64,000 nucleotides of DNA from Aquibium oceanicum (GCF_001889605.1 NZ_CP018171.1:868001-932000), one strand, 5' to 3'. Positions 42,897-52,442 are shown, numbered from the stretch's first letter. The notes: a model not told the origin generated them from the sequence alone. Translations and numbers: made by a program.

Positions 42897-43952
42897 TCAT
42901 ACGCCGCGAGAGCTGTCGATTTCCTCGTCGAGGACGCCCTCGACGTAGAGGGCGCGCACCAAGGCATAGGCGGCGACCGTCAGGGGGCCGGCGAGCAACA
43001 CACCGACGACACCGAACAGTGCTCCCATGGCCACCACGGACAACATGAACAGTGCCGGCGGGACGGAAACGACCTCGCGCTGTACGAGCGGCGTGATCAG
43101 GTTCGATTCGATCTGCTGGACGGCAAGGTAGAGCAGCATTGTCCAGAAAAGCGTATCGACACCCTGCGCGGAGGCAACGAGAAGGCCGGGGATCGCGCCG
43201 GCGACGGGACCCGCCAGCGGCACGAACTCGGTCAGGAAGGCGATGAGGGCGAGGGCCAGCGGCGCCGGCAGGCCGAGCCACCATGCCCCGAGTCCCACCA
43301 GAGCCCCGACGATCGACATCGACAGGAGTTGGGCCAGGAGCCAGAGCTTCAATCCGTGCCCCGTGCGCTTGAGCGCGATACGTGCGCGACGATGCTGCGC
43401 CGGAGGTACCAGAAGCACAACACCCTCGCTGTAGAGCGAAGGCTTGTTGGCGAGAAAGACGCCGGCGACCACGATCAGCACCACCCCGGTGAGAACGGAC
43501 GCGACAGTGCCGGCCATGGAAAGGACGTCCCGCCAGATGCGTCCGAAGATGGTGTTCTGGATTTCGTTCAGTTCGCCGAGCGAATCGGGCAGGGAAATGC
43601 CGTACCGGTCTTCCAGCATCCGGATCGCTTCCGGCACCCTTTGCAAGAGATCGGACGACTGCGTCCGTATCTGCGGCCAGGCGAACCATCCCAGGCCTCC
43701 GAGCAGCAGGAGGATGACCACCACCGCGATGGAGACCGCCATGCGATGGCTGACCGGAAGGAGGCGGCGAACGAGTTCTCCCGCTGCGACCAGAAGTGCT
43801 GCCACGACGATAGCCGCGAAACCGATGACCAACGTATGCCGGAGCTGCCAGAAGAGAAATGCGAGCGAAGCGACGAGAACGGCGATGACGCATTTGCGCG
43901 CGAAGTCGCCCATCTGTTGCTCATGGCCGATGCCGCCAGATTCATCCCGCAT
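42897..43952 (-). CDS. AI-2E family transporter
   Basis: A 351-residue membrane protein of the AI-2E/PerM superfamily with about eight hydrophobic segments; FLTEFVPLAGPVAGAIPGLLVA and the following long loop plus VQQIESNLITPLVQREVVSVPP are the family hallmark. Members export the quorum signal AI-2 or act as Na+/H+ antiporters. GAGGA lies 6 bases before the ATG at 43952. It is the first gene of the stress-protein island, but no EcfG box was found before it. Confidence 0.9.
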   Translation of the reverse strand: MRDESGGIGHEQQMGDFARKCVIAVLVASLAFLFWQLRHTLVIGFAAIVVAALLVAAGELVRRLLPVSHRMAVSIAVVVILLLLGGLGWFAWPQIRTQSSDLLQRVPEAIRMLEDRYGISLPDSLGELNEIQNTIFGRIWRDVLSMAGTVASVLTGVVLIVVAGVFLANKPSLYSEGVVLLVPPAQHRRARIALKRTGHGLKLWLLAQLLSMSIVGALVGLGAWWLGLPAPLALALIAFLTEFVPLAGPVAGAIPGLLVASAQGVDTLFWTMLLYLAVQQIESNLITPLVQREVVSVPPALFMLSVVAMGALFGVVGVLLAGPLTVAAYALVRALYVEGVLDEEIDSSRGV

Positions 43953-43981
43953 ATGAAATCCTCACTGCGTCCAGATGAGAA

Positions 43982-44013
43982 GGAGGCCTCCGGCGCGATG
44001 CCTGGAGACCTCC
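43982..44013 (-). terminator. Probable terminator of the EF-hand/PRC gene
   Basis: GGAGGTCTCC and GGAGGCCTCC on the minus strand form a 10-bp stem with one G-U pair and a 12-base loop, 50 bases after the stop at 44063, followed by TTCTC. It separates the gene from the AI-2E gene. Confidence 0.5.
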
Positions 44014-44062
44014 CCATGCCAACTATCGGAGGGTGGATCCGCAAACGCCCTCCGGCCGGCAA

Positions 44063-45319
44063 TCACTGCACGCCGAAGCGGTCGTAATCGAGGGGCTCGT
44101 TGTCGACCACGTCTGCCCGGTCATAGGGCATGTCGTAGTACGGACGACCTGCGGACCAGCCACGGCTATAGTAGGGGTAGGCGTAGGGTCCGCTGATGCC
44201 GTAGCCGGCATCGGGGCTCACGACCACCGCCTGCAACTGGCCGTCGCGGATGATGAGGTCGTTGACGTAGCCGTAGTTCGAGTAGCCGTTGGCCTCTCCA
44301 CCCTTCACGCGGGCATAGTCGCCCATCAGGTCGGTCGCGCGGAAGATGCCGGGCGAGGTCTCGAGATCGTCATCGACGACTTCCACGCCCATGGCGTCCT
44401 GCGGCGTCAGATATCCCGTCTTCCAGGTGCTGTAGTCCTCGACGTTCTCTTCCGTCACCGGAATGATGATCTTGTCTTCGCCGCTGTAGTTGACCTGGTC
44501 CCATGGGACGTTGACGTGGGTGTCGAACATGTCCCAGAAGCCACCGACCTCGGCGACCAGCGACAGCACTCGGCCGTCATTTGAGAACACCACGTTCTCG
44601 ACGCTGCCGATTTCCTCGCCGGTCGGACCGTAAACTTCCATGTCGTCCATCATCTCGTCGACGCTCATGCCGCCGAGATAAAGATCCTCCGAGCGCCAGT
44701 CCGACATGGAGATCACCTCCTGCGGCGTGATGGTCTCACCGACGGCGGCGGTCTCTTCGGCGCCGACCCCGGCCTGCGCCATGTCGCCCATCATGTAGGT
44801 GTCGGAATAGGCGCCATACTCGTCCTGATTGACCATGGCGTTCTTGTCGGTGTCGTAGACGCCGTAGAGCGCGGTATGGAAATTCTGCCAGTCGACGCCT
44901 TCGTCACCGACGTTCCAGTCGTCGAGCGCGGCGGACTGCTGAAGACCCGCCGTGAATTCGTCTTCGTCGAGATAGGCATCGCCGTTCCGGTCCAGGTCGG
45001 AATATGCCACCTGATCGTCATCGCCGAACCAGCCGAGCCAGCCGCTGTCGAATTCGCTCTCCGACAGCCTGTCGTCACGGTCGCGATCCCAAGAGGCATA
45101 TACCCCGCGGTCGAGTTCGTCGCTGGTCAGGCGCTGGTCCTGATTGGTGTCCCAGGAGCGGAACGCGCCCTGGCTCACCTGTTCGAACTCCTTGTTCGAC
45201 AGTTCCAGATTGCCGTCCTGGTCGATGTCGCTGAATGTCCATTCCGCGGCGGCGAATGCGGGTCCCGCGCCTAGCGTCATCAGCAGTGCAAGTGCCGTAG
45301 AAGTGTTGGCGATTCTCAT
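44063..45319 (-). CDS. Secreted EF-hand and PRC-barrel domain protein
   Basis: A 418-residue exported protein. A Sec signal peptide (ALALLMTLGAGPAFAA) is followed by five EF-hand-like calcium loops between residues 30 and 175 (for example DIDQDGNLELSNKEF, DTNQDQRLTSDEL, DLDRNGDAYLDEDEF), then two PRC-barrel-like segments (about 225-290 and 325-385, with GEEIGSVENVVFSNDG and YVNDLIIRDGQLQAVVV), and a Tyr/Pro-rich C-terminus. It may sense or buffer calcium in the periplasm. An EcfG-type box precedes it and is shared, mirror-fashion, with the divergent PAP2 gene. Confidence 0.85.
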   Translation of the reverse strand: MRIANTSTALALLMTLGAGPAFAAAEWTFSDIDQDGNLELSNKEFEQVSQGAFRSWDTNQDQRLTSDELDRGVYASWDRDRDDRLSESEFDSGWLGWFGDDDQVAYSDLDRNGDAYLDEDEFTAGLQQSAALDDWNVGDEGVDWQNFHTALYGVYDTDKNAMVNQDEYGAYSDTYMMGDMAQAGVGAEETAAVGETITPQEVISMSDWRSEDLYLGGMSVDEMMDDMEVYGPTGEEIGSVENVVFSNDGRVLSLVAEVGGFWDMFDTHVNVPWDQVNYSGEDKIIIPVTEENVEDYSTWKTGYLTPQDAMGVEVVDDDLETSPGIFRATDLMGDYARVKGGEANGYSNYGYVNDLIIRDGQLQAVVVSPDAGYGISGPYAYPYYSRGWSAGRPYYDMPYDRADVVDNEPLDYDRFGVQ

Positions 45320-45354
45320 GTCGCTCTCCCTTCGTTTCTGATTGTTACATTAGC

Positions 45355-45380
45355 GGAACCCAACACCCCCATCGCATGTT
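45355..45380 (+). promoter_or_regulatory. EcfG-type promoter box for the PAP2 gene
   Basis: GGAAC (45355-45359), 17 bases, then TGTT (45377-45380), reading toward the PAP2 gene at 45416. The GTTCC that ends this box is the complement of the -35 of the opposite promoter. Confidence 0.5.
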
Positions 45381-45382
45381 CC
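45357..45382 (-). promoter_or_regulatory. EcfG-type promoter box for the EF-hand/PRC gene, overlapping the opposite box
   Basis: On the minus strand GGAAC (45382-45378), 17 bases, then GGTT (45360-45357). It superimposes almost base for base on the plus-strand box, forming a GGAAC...GTTCC palindrome. Confidence 0.5.
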
Positions 45383-45415
45383 GAGAAAATGTCGGATCGG
45401 AAGGATTAAGTCGGG

Positions 45416-46159
45416 ATGAGAAAAATCCCCTTCGCAGGGCGTCTGAAAAGTGTGGAATGGGAGGTTATCCTGGCCTTGCTGGTGCCCGCCGCCGCTGCGT
45501 GGGGCCTGATCGAACTCGCTGGCGAGGTGCTGGAAGGCAGCACCGCCGCCATGGACGAGCGGATCCTGCTGGCGTTCCGAAGCGCGTCGGACCTCGGCGA
45601 TCCGCTCGGACCTGCCTGGCTGGAAGAGATGATGCGCGACTTCACGGCGCTGGGAGGCATCGGCGTACTGACGCTCGTCACCTTCGCGGCCGCCGGCTAT
45701 CTCATGACGACCGGAAAGAAGCATGCCGCGCTTGCCGTGCTCGTCGCAGTCGGCGGCGGGATCCTCATCAGCACTCTGGTCAAGGAATTCGTCGACAGAC
45801 CGCGTCCCGACCTCGTACCGCACGGCTCCTACGTGACGTCGGCGAGTTTCCCGAGTGGCCATTCCATGATGGCGGCGACCGTCTATCTGACCTTGGCCGC
45901 GATGCTTGTGCGGGTGCAGCCTTTGTGGCGCACGCGTCTGCTCATCCTTTGCTCGGCGGTGTTCGTCGTCCTGCTGGTTGGCGTCAGCCGCGTTTATCTC
46001 GGCGTGCACTGGCCGACAGACGTACTCGCGGGATGGAGCGTCGGAGCAGGATGGGCGATCGGTTGCTGGCTAGTCACGCTCTGGCTGCAGCGCCGCGGAG
46101 CGGTCGAACCGGAGGCGAACATGCCGCAAAACTCGGTGCCACCGCCCGCCGGGCAATAG
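45416..46159 (+). CDS. PAP2-family membrane phosphatase
   Basis: A 247-residue integral membrane phosphatase with all three PAP2 motifs: K-x6-RP (KEFVDRPRP), PSGH (SFPSGHSMMAA) and SRxxxxxHxxxD (SRVYLGVHWPTD). It has about five or six membrane segments. Such enzymes dephosphorylate phosphatidate, phosphatidylglycerophosphate, undecaprenyl pyrophosphate or lipid A intermediates on the periplasmic side. It is divergent from the EF-hand gene and shares its stress-type promoter region. Confidence 0.92.
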   Translation: MRKIPFAGRLKSVEWEVILALLVPAAAAWGLIELAGEVLEGSTAAMDERILLAFRSASDLGDPLGPAWLEEMMRDFTALGGIGVLTLVTFAAAGYLMTTGKKHAALAVLVAVGGGILISTLVKEFVDRPRPDLVPHGSYVTSASFPSGHSMMAATVYLTLAAMLVRVQPLWRTRLLILCSAVFVVLLVGVSRVYLGVHWPTDVLAGWSVGAGWAIGCWLVTLWLQRRGAVEPEANMPQNSVPPPAGQ

Positions 46160-46178
46160 GGACGAGGCTCCGTAGAAC

Positions 46179-46529
46179 CTACTCGTCCGCGGGGAGCGGT
46201 TCGACCGGCTCGGCGGGTACGCGGCTCGGCGGTGGCGTCGCGCCGACTGCCTCGCCTTCGGGCACGCCTTCGATCGCCACACCTTCGTTCTTGTCGACCG
46301 GGGAATAACCGGGAATCTCTCCACCGGTGGTGGCCTGCGGCGTGAGATCGCGCTGGACCGTGGTCTGGTCCGCCGGCTGGACGCCGTCGATCAGATGATC
46401 CTCGGATCTCTCCGGTAGCAAGGTGTCGCCCACGGCCTCGGTATCGTCCTCGCCGCAAGCCGTCAGCGGAAGGGCCAGAGCCAGCGCCAAGGCACAGATT
46501 CGGATTGGTGTGCGCAGCGTCGTCATCAT
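46179..46529 (-). CDS. Small putative lipoprotein
   Basis: A 116-residue protein with a lipoprotein signal peptide (ICALALALALPLTAC, lipobox LTAC, lipidated Cys at about residue 22), then an acidic Pro- and Glu-rich tail without recognisable domain. GGAGG is 5 bases before the ATG at 46529. It lies 29 bases after the 46559-46954 gene and is probably co-transcribed with it. Function unknown. Confidence 0.7.
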   Translation of the reverse strand: MMTTLRTPIRICALALALALPLTACGEDDTEAVGDTLLPERSEDHLIDGVQPADQTTVQRDLTPQATTGGEIPGYSPVDKNEGVAIEGVPEGEAVGATPPPSRVPAEPVEPLPADE

Positions 46530-46558
46530 TCCTGCCTCCGTTGAATGTCCGCCGCCTC

Positions 46559-46954
46559 TCAAGGTGACGGGATGTTCGTGTAGACGGTCACGATCCCGTC
46601 TGCGGAGTAGGTGGCGGCGGTCACGTCGGAGATCGGAACGTTCCTGTCGCGAAGCGCTGCCTCGAACATCTCGTTCGCTTCCATTGCGGTGCGGACTTCC
46701 GCAAAGCCGTCCTCGGTGTTCATCAGGATATCCTGCAATACCTGGAGTTCGCGTCCGCTGAACTCGGCCAAGCTAACGACCTCCATCGTCCTGAAGGGCT
46801 GCGAGCCGCGAATCTCCTCGGCGCTGAGACTGTTCTCGCGCAGGTCGGTGATGATGTCGCGCGCGACCGGGACAGGCTGCGCCAGCAACGTGCCTGCGCC
46901 CAACCCGCTCGCGATCGCGCCAGCTAGAACGACTGCCGTGATGGTTCTTTTCAT
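46559..46954 (-). CDS. Small exported protein of unknown function
   Basis: A 131-residue protein with a signal peptide (TAVVLAGAIASGLGAGTLLAQ) and no family I recognise. The mature part has short amphipathic helices and an MEVVSLAEFSGRELQVLQ segment. It is first in a two-gene unit with the small lipoprotein and carries an EcfG-type box 79 bases upstream. The start at 46954 is set by the signal peptide. Confidence 0.7.
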   Translation of the reverse strand: MKRTITAVVLAGAIASGLGAGTLLAQPVPVARDIITDLRENSLSAEEIRGSQPFRTMEVVSLAEFSGRELQVLQDILMNTEDGFAEVRTAMEANEMFEAALRDRNVPISDVTAATYSADGIVTVYTNIPSP

Positions 46955-47032
46955 TTCCGATATCGCGGCCTTGGCAGCAGTCCTCTGTACCGCGGCCGCG
47001 CCTCTGTTTCGGTGATCGTTTCCTGTCCCGAT

Positions 47033-47057
47033 AACCTCGTCTCGGATGCATTGTTCC
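47033..47057 (-). promoter_or_regulatory. EcfG-type promoter box for the two-gene exported-protein unit
   Basis: Minus strand GGAAC (47057-47053), 16 bases, then GGTT (47036-47033), upstream of the gene starting at 46954. Confidence 0.5.
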
Positions 47058-47187
47058 GGTCGGAGGGACCTGTGGGGATACCTCTTCAGGGAGGATGCTC
47101 GGCTTTCCACCGACCACGAGTGCGGCGAATCCCGCCTGCTACAGGCGCATCGTCCACGCGAAGTCCATTATGGATTAGCCGGAGCGC

Positions 47188-47742
47188 CTACTCCCGCCCC
47201 GTCTTCACCTCCACGTCCTCGAAGGTCGCCTGGACAGGCTCGGCGAAGCGTTTGCCGTTCGTCTTGTCGTGCCGCGGGAAATCGGGTGCGGGGAATTCGA
47301 TGCGCAGCGTATAGCGCCCGTCTCCCGGCAGCGCCCAGTTGCGCCCGTAGTGGTAGAGGCCCGGATGCCACAGGAAAGGCATGTGTTCGGCGCCGACGAC
47401 GGTGCCGTCCTCCGTCATGACGGTAAGCGTCACGTCGAGGCCCGGGATGAACCGCTTGTCCGTCGCGTCGAGCACGGCGACCTCGAAATGGCAGTTCTCG
47501 CCGTCCGCCGGCTCGGTCCACACCAGCTTGCCGTGCTTCATCATGTACATGCCCTCCGCCTCCTCCTGGGCAAAGGCCACGATCATGTCGCCGCACTGTT
47601 GCGTCGCGCCGTTGTCGGCGACCTCGTTGGCCATGTACTGGAGCGACCGGAAGTAGGCGCTACCCTCTTCCTGCGCGAGCTTCAGCTGGTTGCGGTCGGC
47701 CTCGTCGGAGGGTTTCGCAGGCGGATTGTGTTCCTCGGCCAT
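47188..47742 (-). CDS. Iron-transport (Tp34/P19-like) family protein without signal peptide
   Basis: A 184-residue protein whose C-terminal part (EHMPFLWHPGLYHYGRNWALPGDGRYTLRI) resembles the Fe2+-binding periplasmic proteins of the Tp34/P19 family; His and Met residues there may bind metal. Unlike typical members it begins with a hydrophilic MAEEHNPPAKPSDE and has no leader, so a cytoplasmic location is likely. AGGAG is 6 bases before the ATG at 47742. An EcfG-type box is upstream. The family call is tentative. Confidence 0.6.
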   Translation of the reverse strand: MAEEHNPPAKPSDEADRNQLKLAQEEGSAYFRSLQYMANEVADNGATQQCGDMIVAFAQEEAEGMYMMKHGKLVWTEPADGENCHFEVAVLDATDKRFIPGLDVTLTVMTEDGTVVGAEHMPFLWHPGLYHYGRNWALPGDGRYTLRIEFPAPDFPRHDKTNGKRFAEPVQATFEDVEVKTGRE

Positions 47743-47773
47743 GATCGTCTCCTGTCTTCGTTCCTTGCGGTTG

Positions 47774-47798
47774 AACAGCGGAGTACCGGGCATGTTCC
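47774..47798 (-). promoter_or_regulatory. EcfG-type promoter box for the iron-transport-like gene
   Basis: Minus strand GGAAC (47798-47794), 16 bases, then TGTT (47777-47774), 32 bases upstream of the start at 47742. Confidence 0.5.
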
Positions 47799-47919
47799 CG
47801 CCCGGCGGGATCTGACGCGGATATGCCGATGGAAATTCTCACCGTGGCGAAAAGGCCAGCGCGGTGAACCTTGGTGCTTTCGCGAGCCAGTGCCCTGCCG
47901 CGGATCGTCGGACCGGGTT

Positions 47920-49176
<1,257 letters not shown>

Positions 49177-49352
49177 GCGGGCACTTGCGTTCGAGGTCCG
49201 GCCATCATCGACGGACTTCCCGCATGCTGCAATGGCGAACCTCTATGCCGCAGGCGCCGCAAGTTCCCGCCTGCGATTCCGGCGACCGTATCGCCTGCGG
49301 AGCGATCGAGAAGATGAACTGAGGGTCGGGCGAAACGTCGGTGCCGAGCCGG

Positions 49353-49547
49353 TCAGGCGGGCGGTACCGGCATCGCCGTCTCCGGCCACGACATCGCTAT
49401 CCAGCCGAAATAGATGAGAATGAGCCAGAAGGCCACGATCAGCAGGATCAGGCTCATCGGCGAGTAGCCCCAGCGGCGACTGTAGGGATAGACCGGTACG
49501 GTCGCGGCGAAGAGCACGATCAGGATGAGGAGTACGAGAAGTCCCAC
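49353..49547 (-). CDS. DUF3309 small membrane protein
   Basis: A 64-residue protein with two hydrophobic segments separated by YPYSRRWGYSPM, the signature of DUF3309. Function unknown; such genes are common near stress and osmotic genes in alphaproteobacteria. It lies 27 bases after the PRC-barrel gene and is probably read from the same EcfG-type promoter. Confidence 0.85.
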   Translation of the reverse strand: MGLLVLLILIVLFAATVPVYPYSRRWGYSPMSLILLIVAFWLILIYFGWIAMSWPETAMPVPPA

Positions 49548-49574
49548 GGCTATCTCCCTGGAGCGCTTGTTCGC

Positions 49575-50342
49575 TCAGATCCAGTATGCGGGATAGCCGT
49601 AGTAGTCATGGTACCGCTCCTCGTAGGCCCGGTCGACCGTCTGCGCCGGGTCGTACTCCGGCGCGCTCTTGATGCCATCCTTCGTGAGACTGGTGCTCAC
49701 GGTGCCGTCGTTCCAGTTCACCCTCCGGAACGACTTCGGGGAGACCAGCGTCTTCTTGCCCGGCCACCAGTTCTTTGTGTCGACGATCAGGTACCGCAAA
49801 GCCCAGCTATCGGCATCCAGCAGGAAATCCTCGACGTGGCCGATGTCGCCGTCCGAGGCGTGGATGTAGTAGCCGGTGACCTCGGACACGGAACGGAGAT
49901 TGGGATCACCCCGCGGCGCTGCCCCAGCTATCGCGTCATCGGAGCCTTCGAGGCTTCCGACGGCGCTCTCCGGAGGCACCGGGTTGGGCATGCCCGCCGC
50001 CGTGGCGTAGGGATAGCCGAGCCAGTAGGGTTCCCACCCGTAATAGCCGAAGACGTCGCTTTCCTGGAGCCGGGAAACGGGTGCGTCCGTATCGATCGAA
50101 GGGCTTTCTTCCACCATCTGGCGGGTGACGTTTACTCTCAGCTCGCGGGTTGCCGCCAGGGGCTCGCCGCAGGCTTCGGGAGGCAACAGAACCTTGCGGC
50201 CGCTGAGCCAGGTACCGGTGTCGACGACCAACCAACGGATCGTCCAGTCGTGATCGTCGAACAGGAGGTCGTCCACGGTGCCGATCTCGCCGTCCGTCGC
50301 CGCGATCATGTAGCCCATGAGGCTCGATGCGTTCCAAAGCAC
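49575..50342 (-). CDS. Protein with two PRC-barrel domains
   Basis: A 255-residue soluble protein. PRC-barrel 1 covers about residues 5-80 (SSLMGYMIAATDGEIGTVDDLLFDDHDWTI region, WLVVDTGTWLSGRKVL) and PRC-barrel 2 about 145-215 (DGDIGHVEDFLLDADSWALR, LIVDTKNWWPGKKTLVSP). The start is a GTG at 50342, which gives the usual MLWNASS beginning and has AAGGA 8 bases upstream. An EcfG-type box precedes it. PRC-barrels mediate protein-protein contacts; the role of these duplicated forms in stress is unknown. Confidence 0.85.
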   Translation of the reverse strand: MLWNASSLMGYMIAATDGEIGTVDDLLFDDHDWTIRWLVVDTGTWLSGRKVLLPPEACGEPLAATRELRVNVTRQMVEESPSIDTDAPVSRLQESDVFGYYGWEPYWLGYPYATAAGMPNPVPPESAVGSLEGSDDAIAGAAPRGDPNLRSVSEVTGYYIHASDGDIGHVEDFLLDADSWALRYLIVDTKNWWPGKKTLVSPKSFRRVNWNDGTVSTSLTKDGIKSAPEYDPAQTVDRAYEERYHDYYGYPAYWI

Positions 50343-50375
50343 TGGAAAAATCCTTCTTTGCTGGACTTCTCCCAC

Positions 50376-50400
50376 AACCGCCGCGCCCCCGATGTGTTCC
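50376..50400 (-). promoter_or_regulatory. EcfG-type promoter box for PRC-barrel and DUF3309 genes
   Basis: Minus strand GGAAC (50400-50396), 16 bases, then GGTT (50379-50376), 34 bases before the GTG start at 50342. Confidence 0.5.
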
Positions 50401-50607
50401 GCTCGACGGGTTGAAGAGGATGCCGTCCGCGGTTCGGATCGCCGGCATCGCCGAATTGGCGCTGTTTACGGCCGCGTTTCAAATCGTATGATCGACGAAG
50501 CCACCGGCTCGTGCCGTCGCAATAGAATGCAGGAGCCGATCGGCGTCCTTCGAGCGGCCAACCAGAAAAGAGCAGAGGGTTCCGGCTCTGCGCAACACAG
50601 GTGCAAG

Positions 50608-51150
50608 ATGAGCAATCAAGGACAGGAGGGCGGCGATCTGGACCCCCGGCCCGGGAGCACGCGGCAACTGGTGGTCCGGGTCTACCCGAGGATCGCACTC
50701 GCCTACTTTGTCGCGGCGACCTCGTGCCTGATGCTGATCGCCTTCCTGCTGATGATTTTCGCCTTCGTGGAAGTAGGCAACAGCATCTTCACCGGCGATC
50801 ACGTCGAGGCGGCGCTCAGCGCCATCAGCCTCCTGGTCATAGGGTTTGCGGTCGTGGAGACGGCGAAGTTCATCGCCGAGGAGGAGATTATGCGCAAGCG
50901 CGAACTCCGCTCCTCGACGGAATCCCGCCGCTCCATCACAAAGTTCATCACCATCATCGTCATCGCCGCCAGTCTCGAGGCGCTGGTTATGGTGTTCAAG
51001 GCGACCCGCGACGGAATCGAATACGCAGTTTATCCGGCGTTCCTGTTCATCGCGTCCATGCTGGCGCTCGTAGCCCTCGGCACATATCAGTGGCTGTCGA
51101 GCCGCATCGACAGCAGCAGCGATGAGCGGATGGACCACGGGGATTTGTGA
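50608..51150 (+). CDS. Four-helix membrane protein of unknown function
   Basis: A 180-residue protein with four predicted membrane segments (about residues 30-55, 67-88, 112-130 and 143-165) and basic cytoplasmic loops (EEEIMRKRELRSSTESRRS). I do not recognise a family. The ATG at 50608 is chosen because it lies just before the first helix; the frame is open further upstream. It is divergent from the PRC-barrel gene and has no clear promoter box. Confidence 0.7.
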   Translation: MSNQGQEGGDLDPRPGSTRQLVVRVYPRIALAYFVAATSCLMLIAFLLMIFAFVEVGNSIFTGDHVEAALSAISLLVIGFAVVETAKFIAEEEIMRKRELRSSTESRRSITKFITIIVIAASLEALVMVFKATRDGIEYAVYPAFLFIASMLALVALGTYQWLSSRIDSSSDERMDHGDL

Positions 51151-51215
51151 GAGGAAGCGGCCCCCGCGGCATTGCTTTCGCTCGCGTTCCGGATGCCGGG
51201 GTTCGCAGAAAAATC

Positions 51216-51926
51216 TCAGGTGCGCGAGTGGATGGCGAATGGCTCGGATCCAAGAGAGACCCGTCCGTCGGATGTCCGCACGACGAACTGTATCTCGTCC
51301 TCGGTTTCCGGGACCTCCGGCACCTCGACCTCCACGTTGAGCCGGCCGGCCGTATCAGCGGTCGCCCGCGTCAGCATGACGAATTCGTCCTGGATGATAG
51401 CCCCAACCAACACCTCCGCGCCGCCCGGAAGACCGGTCGCGGTGACTTCCACCTGGTCGCCGGGTACACCGGCCGTGCTCCCCACGAGAATTCCGGCGCC
51501 ACGATCGGGCGGCGCGCTGACGCCCGGCAAGCCCAGTCGCTCGCCGAATTCCAGGATATCGCGATTGAGATCCGGCTGGTCTGAGAGATAGTCGCTGACC
51601 GAGCGACCTGCCTCGGTTGCCGCGCCTTCGATCTGGCGGCCGGCATCGCGCACCGCGTCGCGTGCGCGGTCGGCCCAGCTGCGTTCCTCCTGTTGCGGCA
51701 GGAGCAGCACGAGGCCACCTTGCAGTTCGTCGCGGGACACGTCCGGATTGGCGGCAAGAATGGCTTCCACCGGCACGTTGCATCTTTCGGCGAACGCCCC
51801 GATCGATTCATCGGCGCGCAGTGCCTCGGCGTCCCCGCAACGCGACTGTGCACTGGCAACCCCGGACAGGAGCGGCGCCATCAGAAGGGCAGCTCCGAGC
51901 GCTTTCAAGTTGTTCGCCTTATTCAT
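51216..51926 (-). CDS. Exported LysM-domain protein
   Basis: A 236-residue protein with a signal peptide (LKALGAALLMAPLLSGVASAQ) and a LysM domain at about residues 38-78 (ESIGAFAERCNVPVEAILAANPDV), which binds peptidoglycan. A linker with a coiled-coil-like stretch (WADRARDAVRDAGRQIEGAA) leads to a C-terminal beta domain (GVPGDQVEVTATGLPGGAEVLV) resembling an Ig-like fold. GGGAG is 6 bases before the ATG at 51926. An EcfG-type box is 30 bases upstream. Confidence 0.8.
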   Translation of the reverse strand: MNKANNLKALGAALLMAPLLSGVASAQSRCGDAEALRADESIGAFAERCNVPVEAILAANPDVSRDELQGGLVLLLPQQEERSWADRARDAVRDAGRQIEGAATEAGRSVSDYLSDQPDLNRDILEFGERLGLPGVSAPPDRGAGILVGSTAGVPGDQVEVTATGLPGGAEVLVGAIIQDEFVMLTRATADTAGRLNVEVEVPEVPETEDEIQFVVRTSDGRVSLGSEPFAIHSRT

Positions 51927-51955
51927 CTGTTTCTCCCACGATCTCGTTCTTCTCG

Positions 51956-51980
51956 AACCGCCTGGGAGAGACAAAGTTCC
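51956..51980 (-). promoter_or_regulatory. EcfG-type promoter box for the LysM gene
   Basis: Minus strand GGAAC (51980-51976), 16 bases, then GGTT (51959-51956), directly in front of the LysM gene. Confidence 0.55.
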
Positions 51981-52034
51981 TGAGAGGCTCCCACGCTAGC
52001 AGCGCGATCGGCTCACGAGCGACAGATGCGCCAG

Positions 52035-52060
52035 GGAACACGAACTTGCCGCTCGCCGTT
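52035..52060 (+). promoter_or_regulatory. EcfG-type promoter box for proline-rich mini-protein 1
   Basis: GGAAC (52035-52039), 17 bases, then CGTT (52057-52060), with the -10 matching the consensus exactly, 28 bases before the ATG at 52088. Confidence 0.55.
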
Positions 52061-52087
52061 GTCCGTGCAGTCACGGAGAATGCGCAT

Positions 52088-52252
52088 ATGGCCATCGCAC
52101 CGACACCGAATCCCCAGGACCAGCCGCCACCGGGGCCCATACCACCCACGCCCCCGCCGCGCCCGGTGCGCGAACCGCAGCCGGACAGGCTTCCGGACGA
52201 AGATCCCGGACCGAATCCGGATGAAGACGACAACCCGCCCATGCACGCCTGA
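52088..52252 (+). CDS. Proline-rich mini-protein 1
   Basis: A 54-residue, very hydrophilic protein: about one third proline, with a central PPPGPIPPTPPP run and an acidic end. No domain is known to me. Support for expression comes from an EcfG-type box upstream and GGAG 9 bases before the ATG. The second mini-protein at 57251-57424 has the same PPPGPxPP core, so these are two members of one unnamed family. Confidence 0.55.
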   Translation: MAIAPTPNPQDQPPPGPIPPTPPPRPVREPQPDRLPDEDPGPNPDEDDNPPMHA

Positions 52253-52354
52253 GGCGAGGCGAGGTCGGGCGCGCTCGCGGGACACGCTCGGCACTGCGTT
52301 GAGATCCAAAGTGGAATATCCCGAAGGAGCTTAGTTCCGCGCGGAGTGCTCCCC

Positions 52355-52380
52355 GGAACCATCAAAGCAAATCCGCCGTT
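52355..52380 (+). promoter_or_regulatory. EcfG-type promoter box for the 52443 gene and the EEP gene
   Basis: GGAAC (52355-52359), 17 bases, then CGTT (52377-52380), a full consensus match, 63 bases before the start at 52443. Confidence 0.55.
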
Positions 52381-52442
52381 GTCGTGCGAAATGGCACAGC
52401 CGGCTGACAGGCTGGGAGCTGGGCCTCATGTGGAGCTCTATA

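Noticed and set aside
49267-49271. GGAAC (minus strand) upstream of the Na+/H+ antiporter
   Set aside because: The next GTT lies 22 bases away, outside the allowed spacing.
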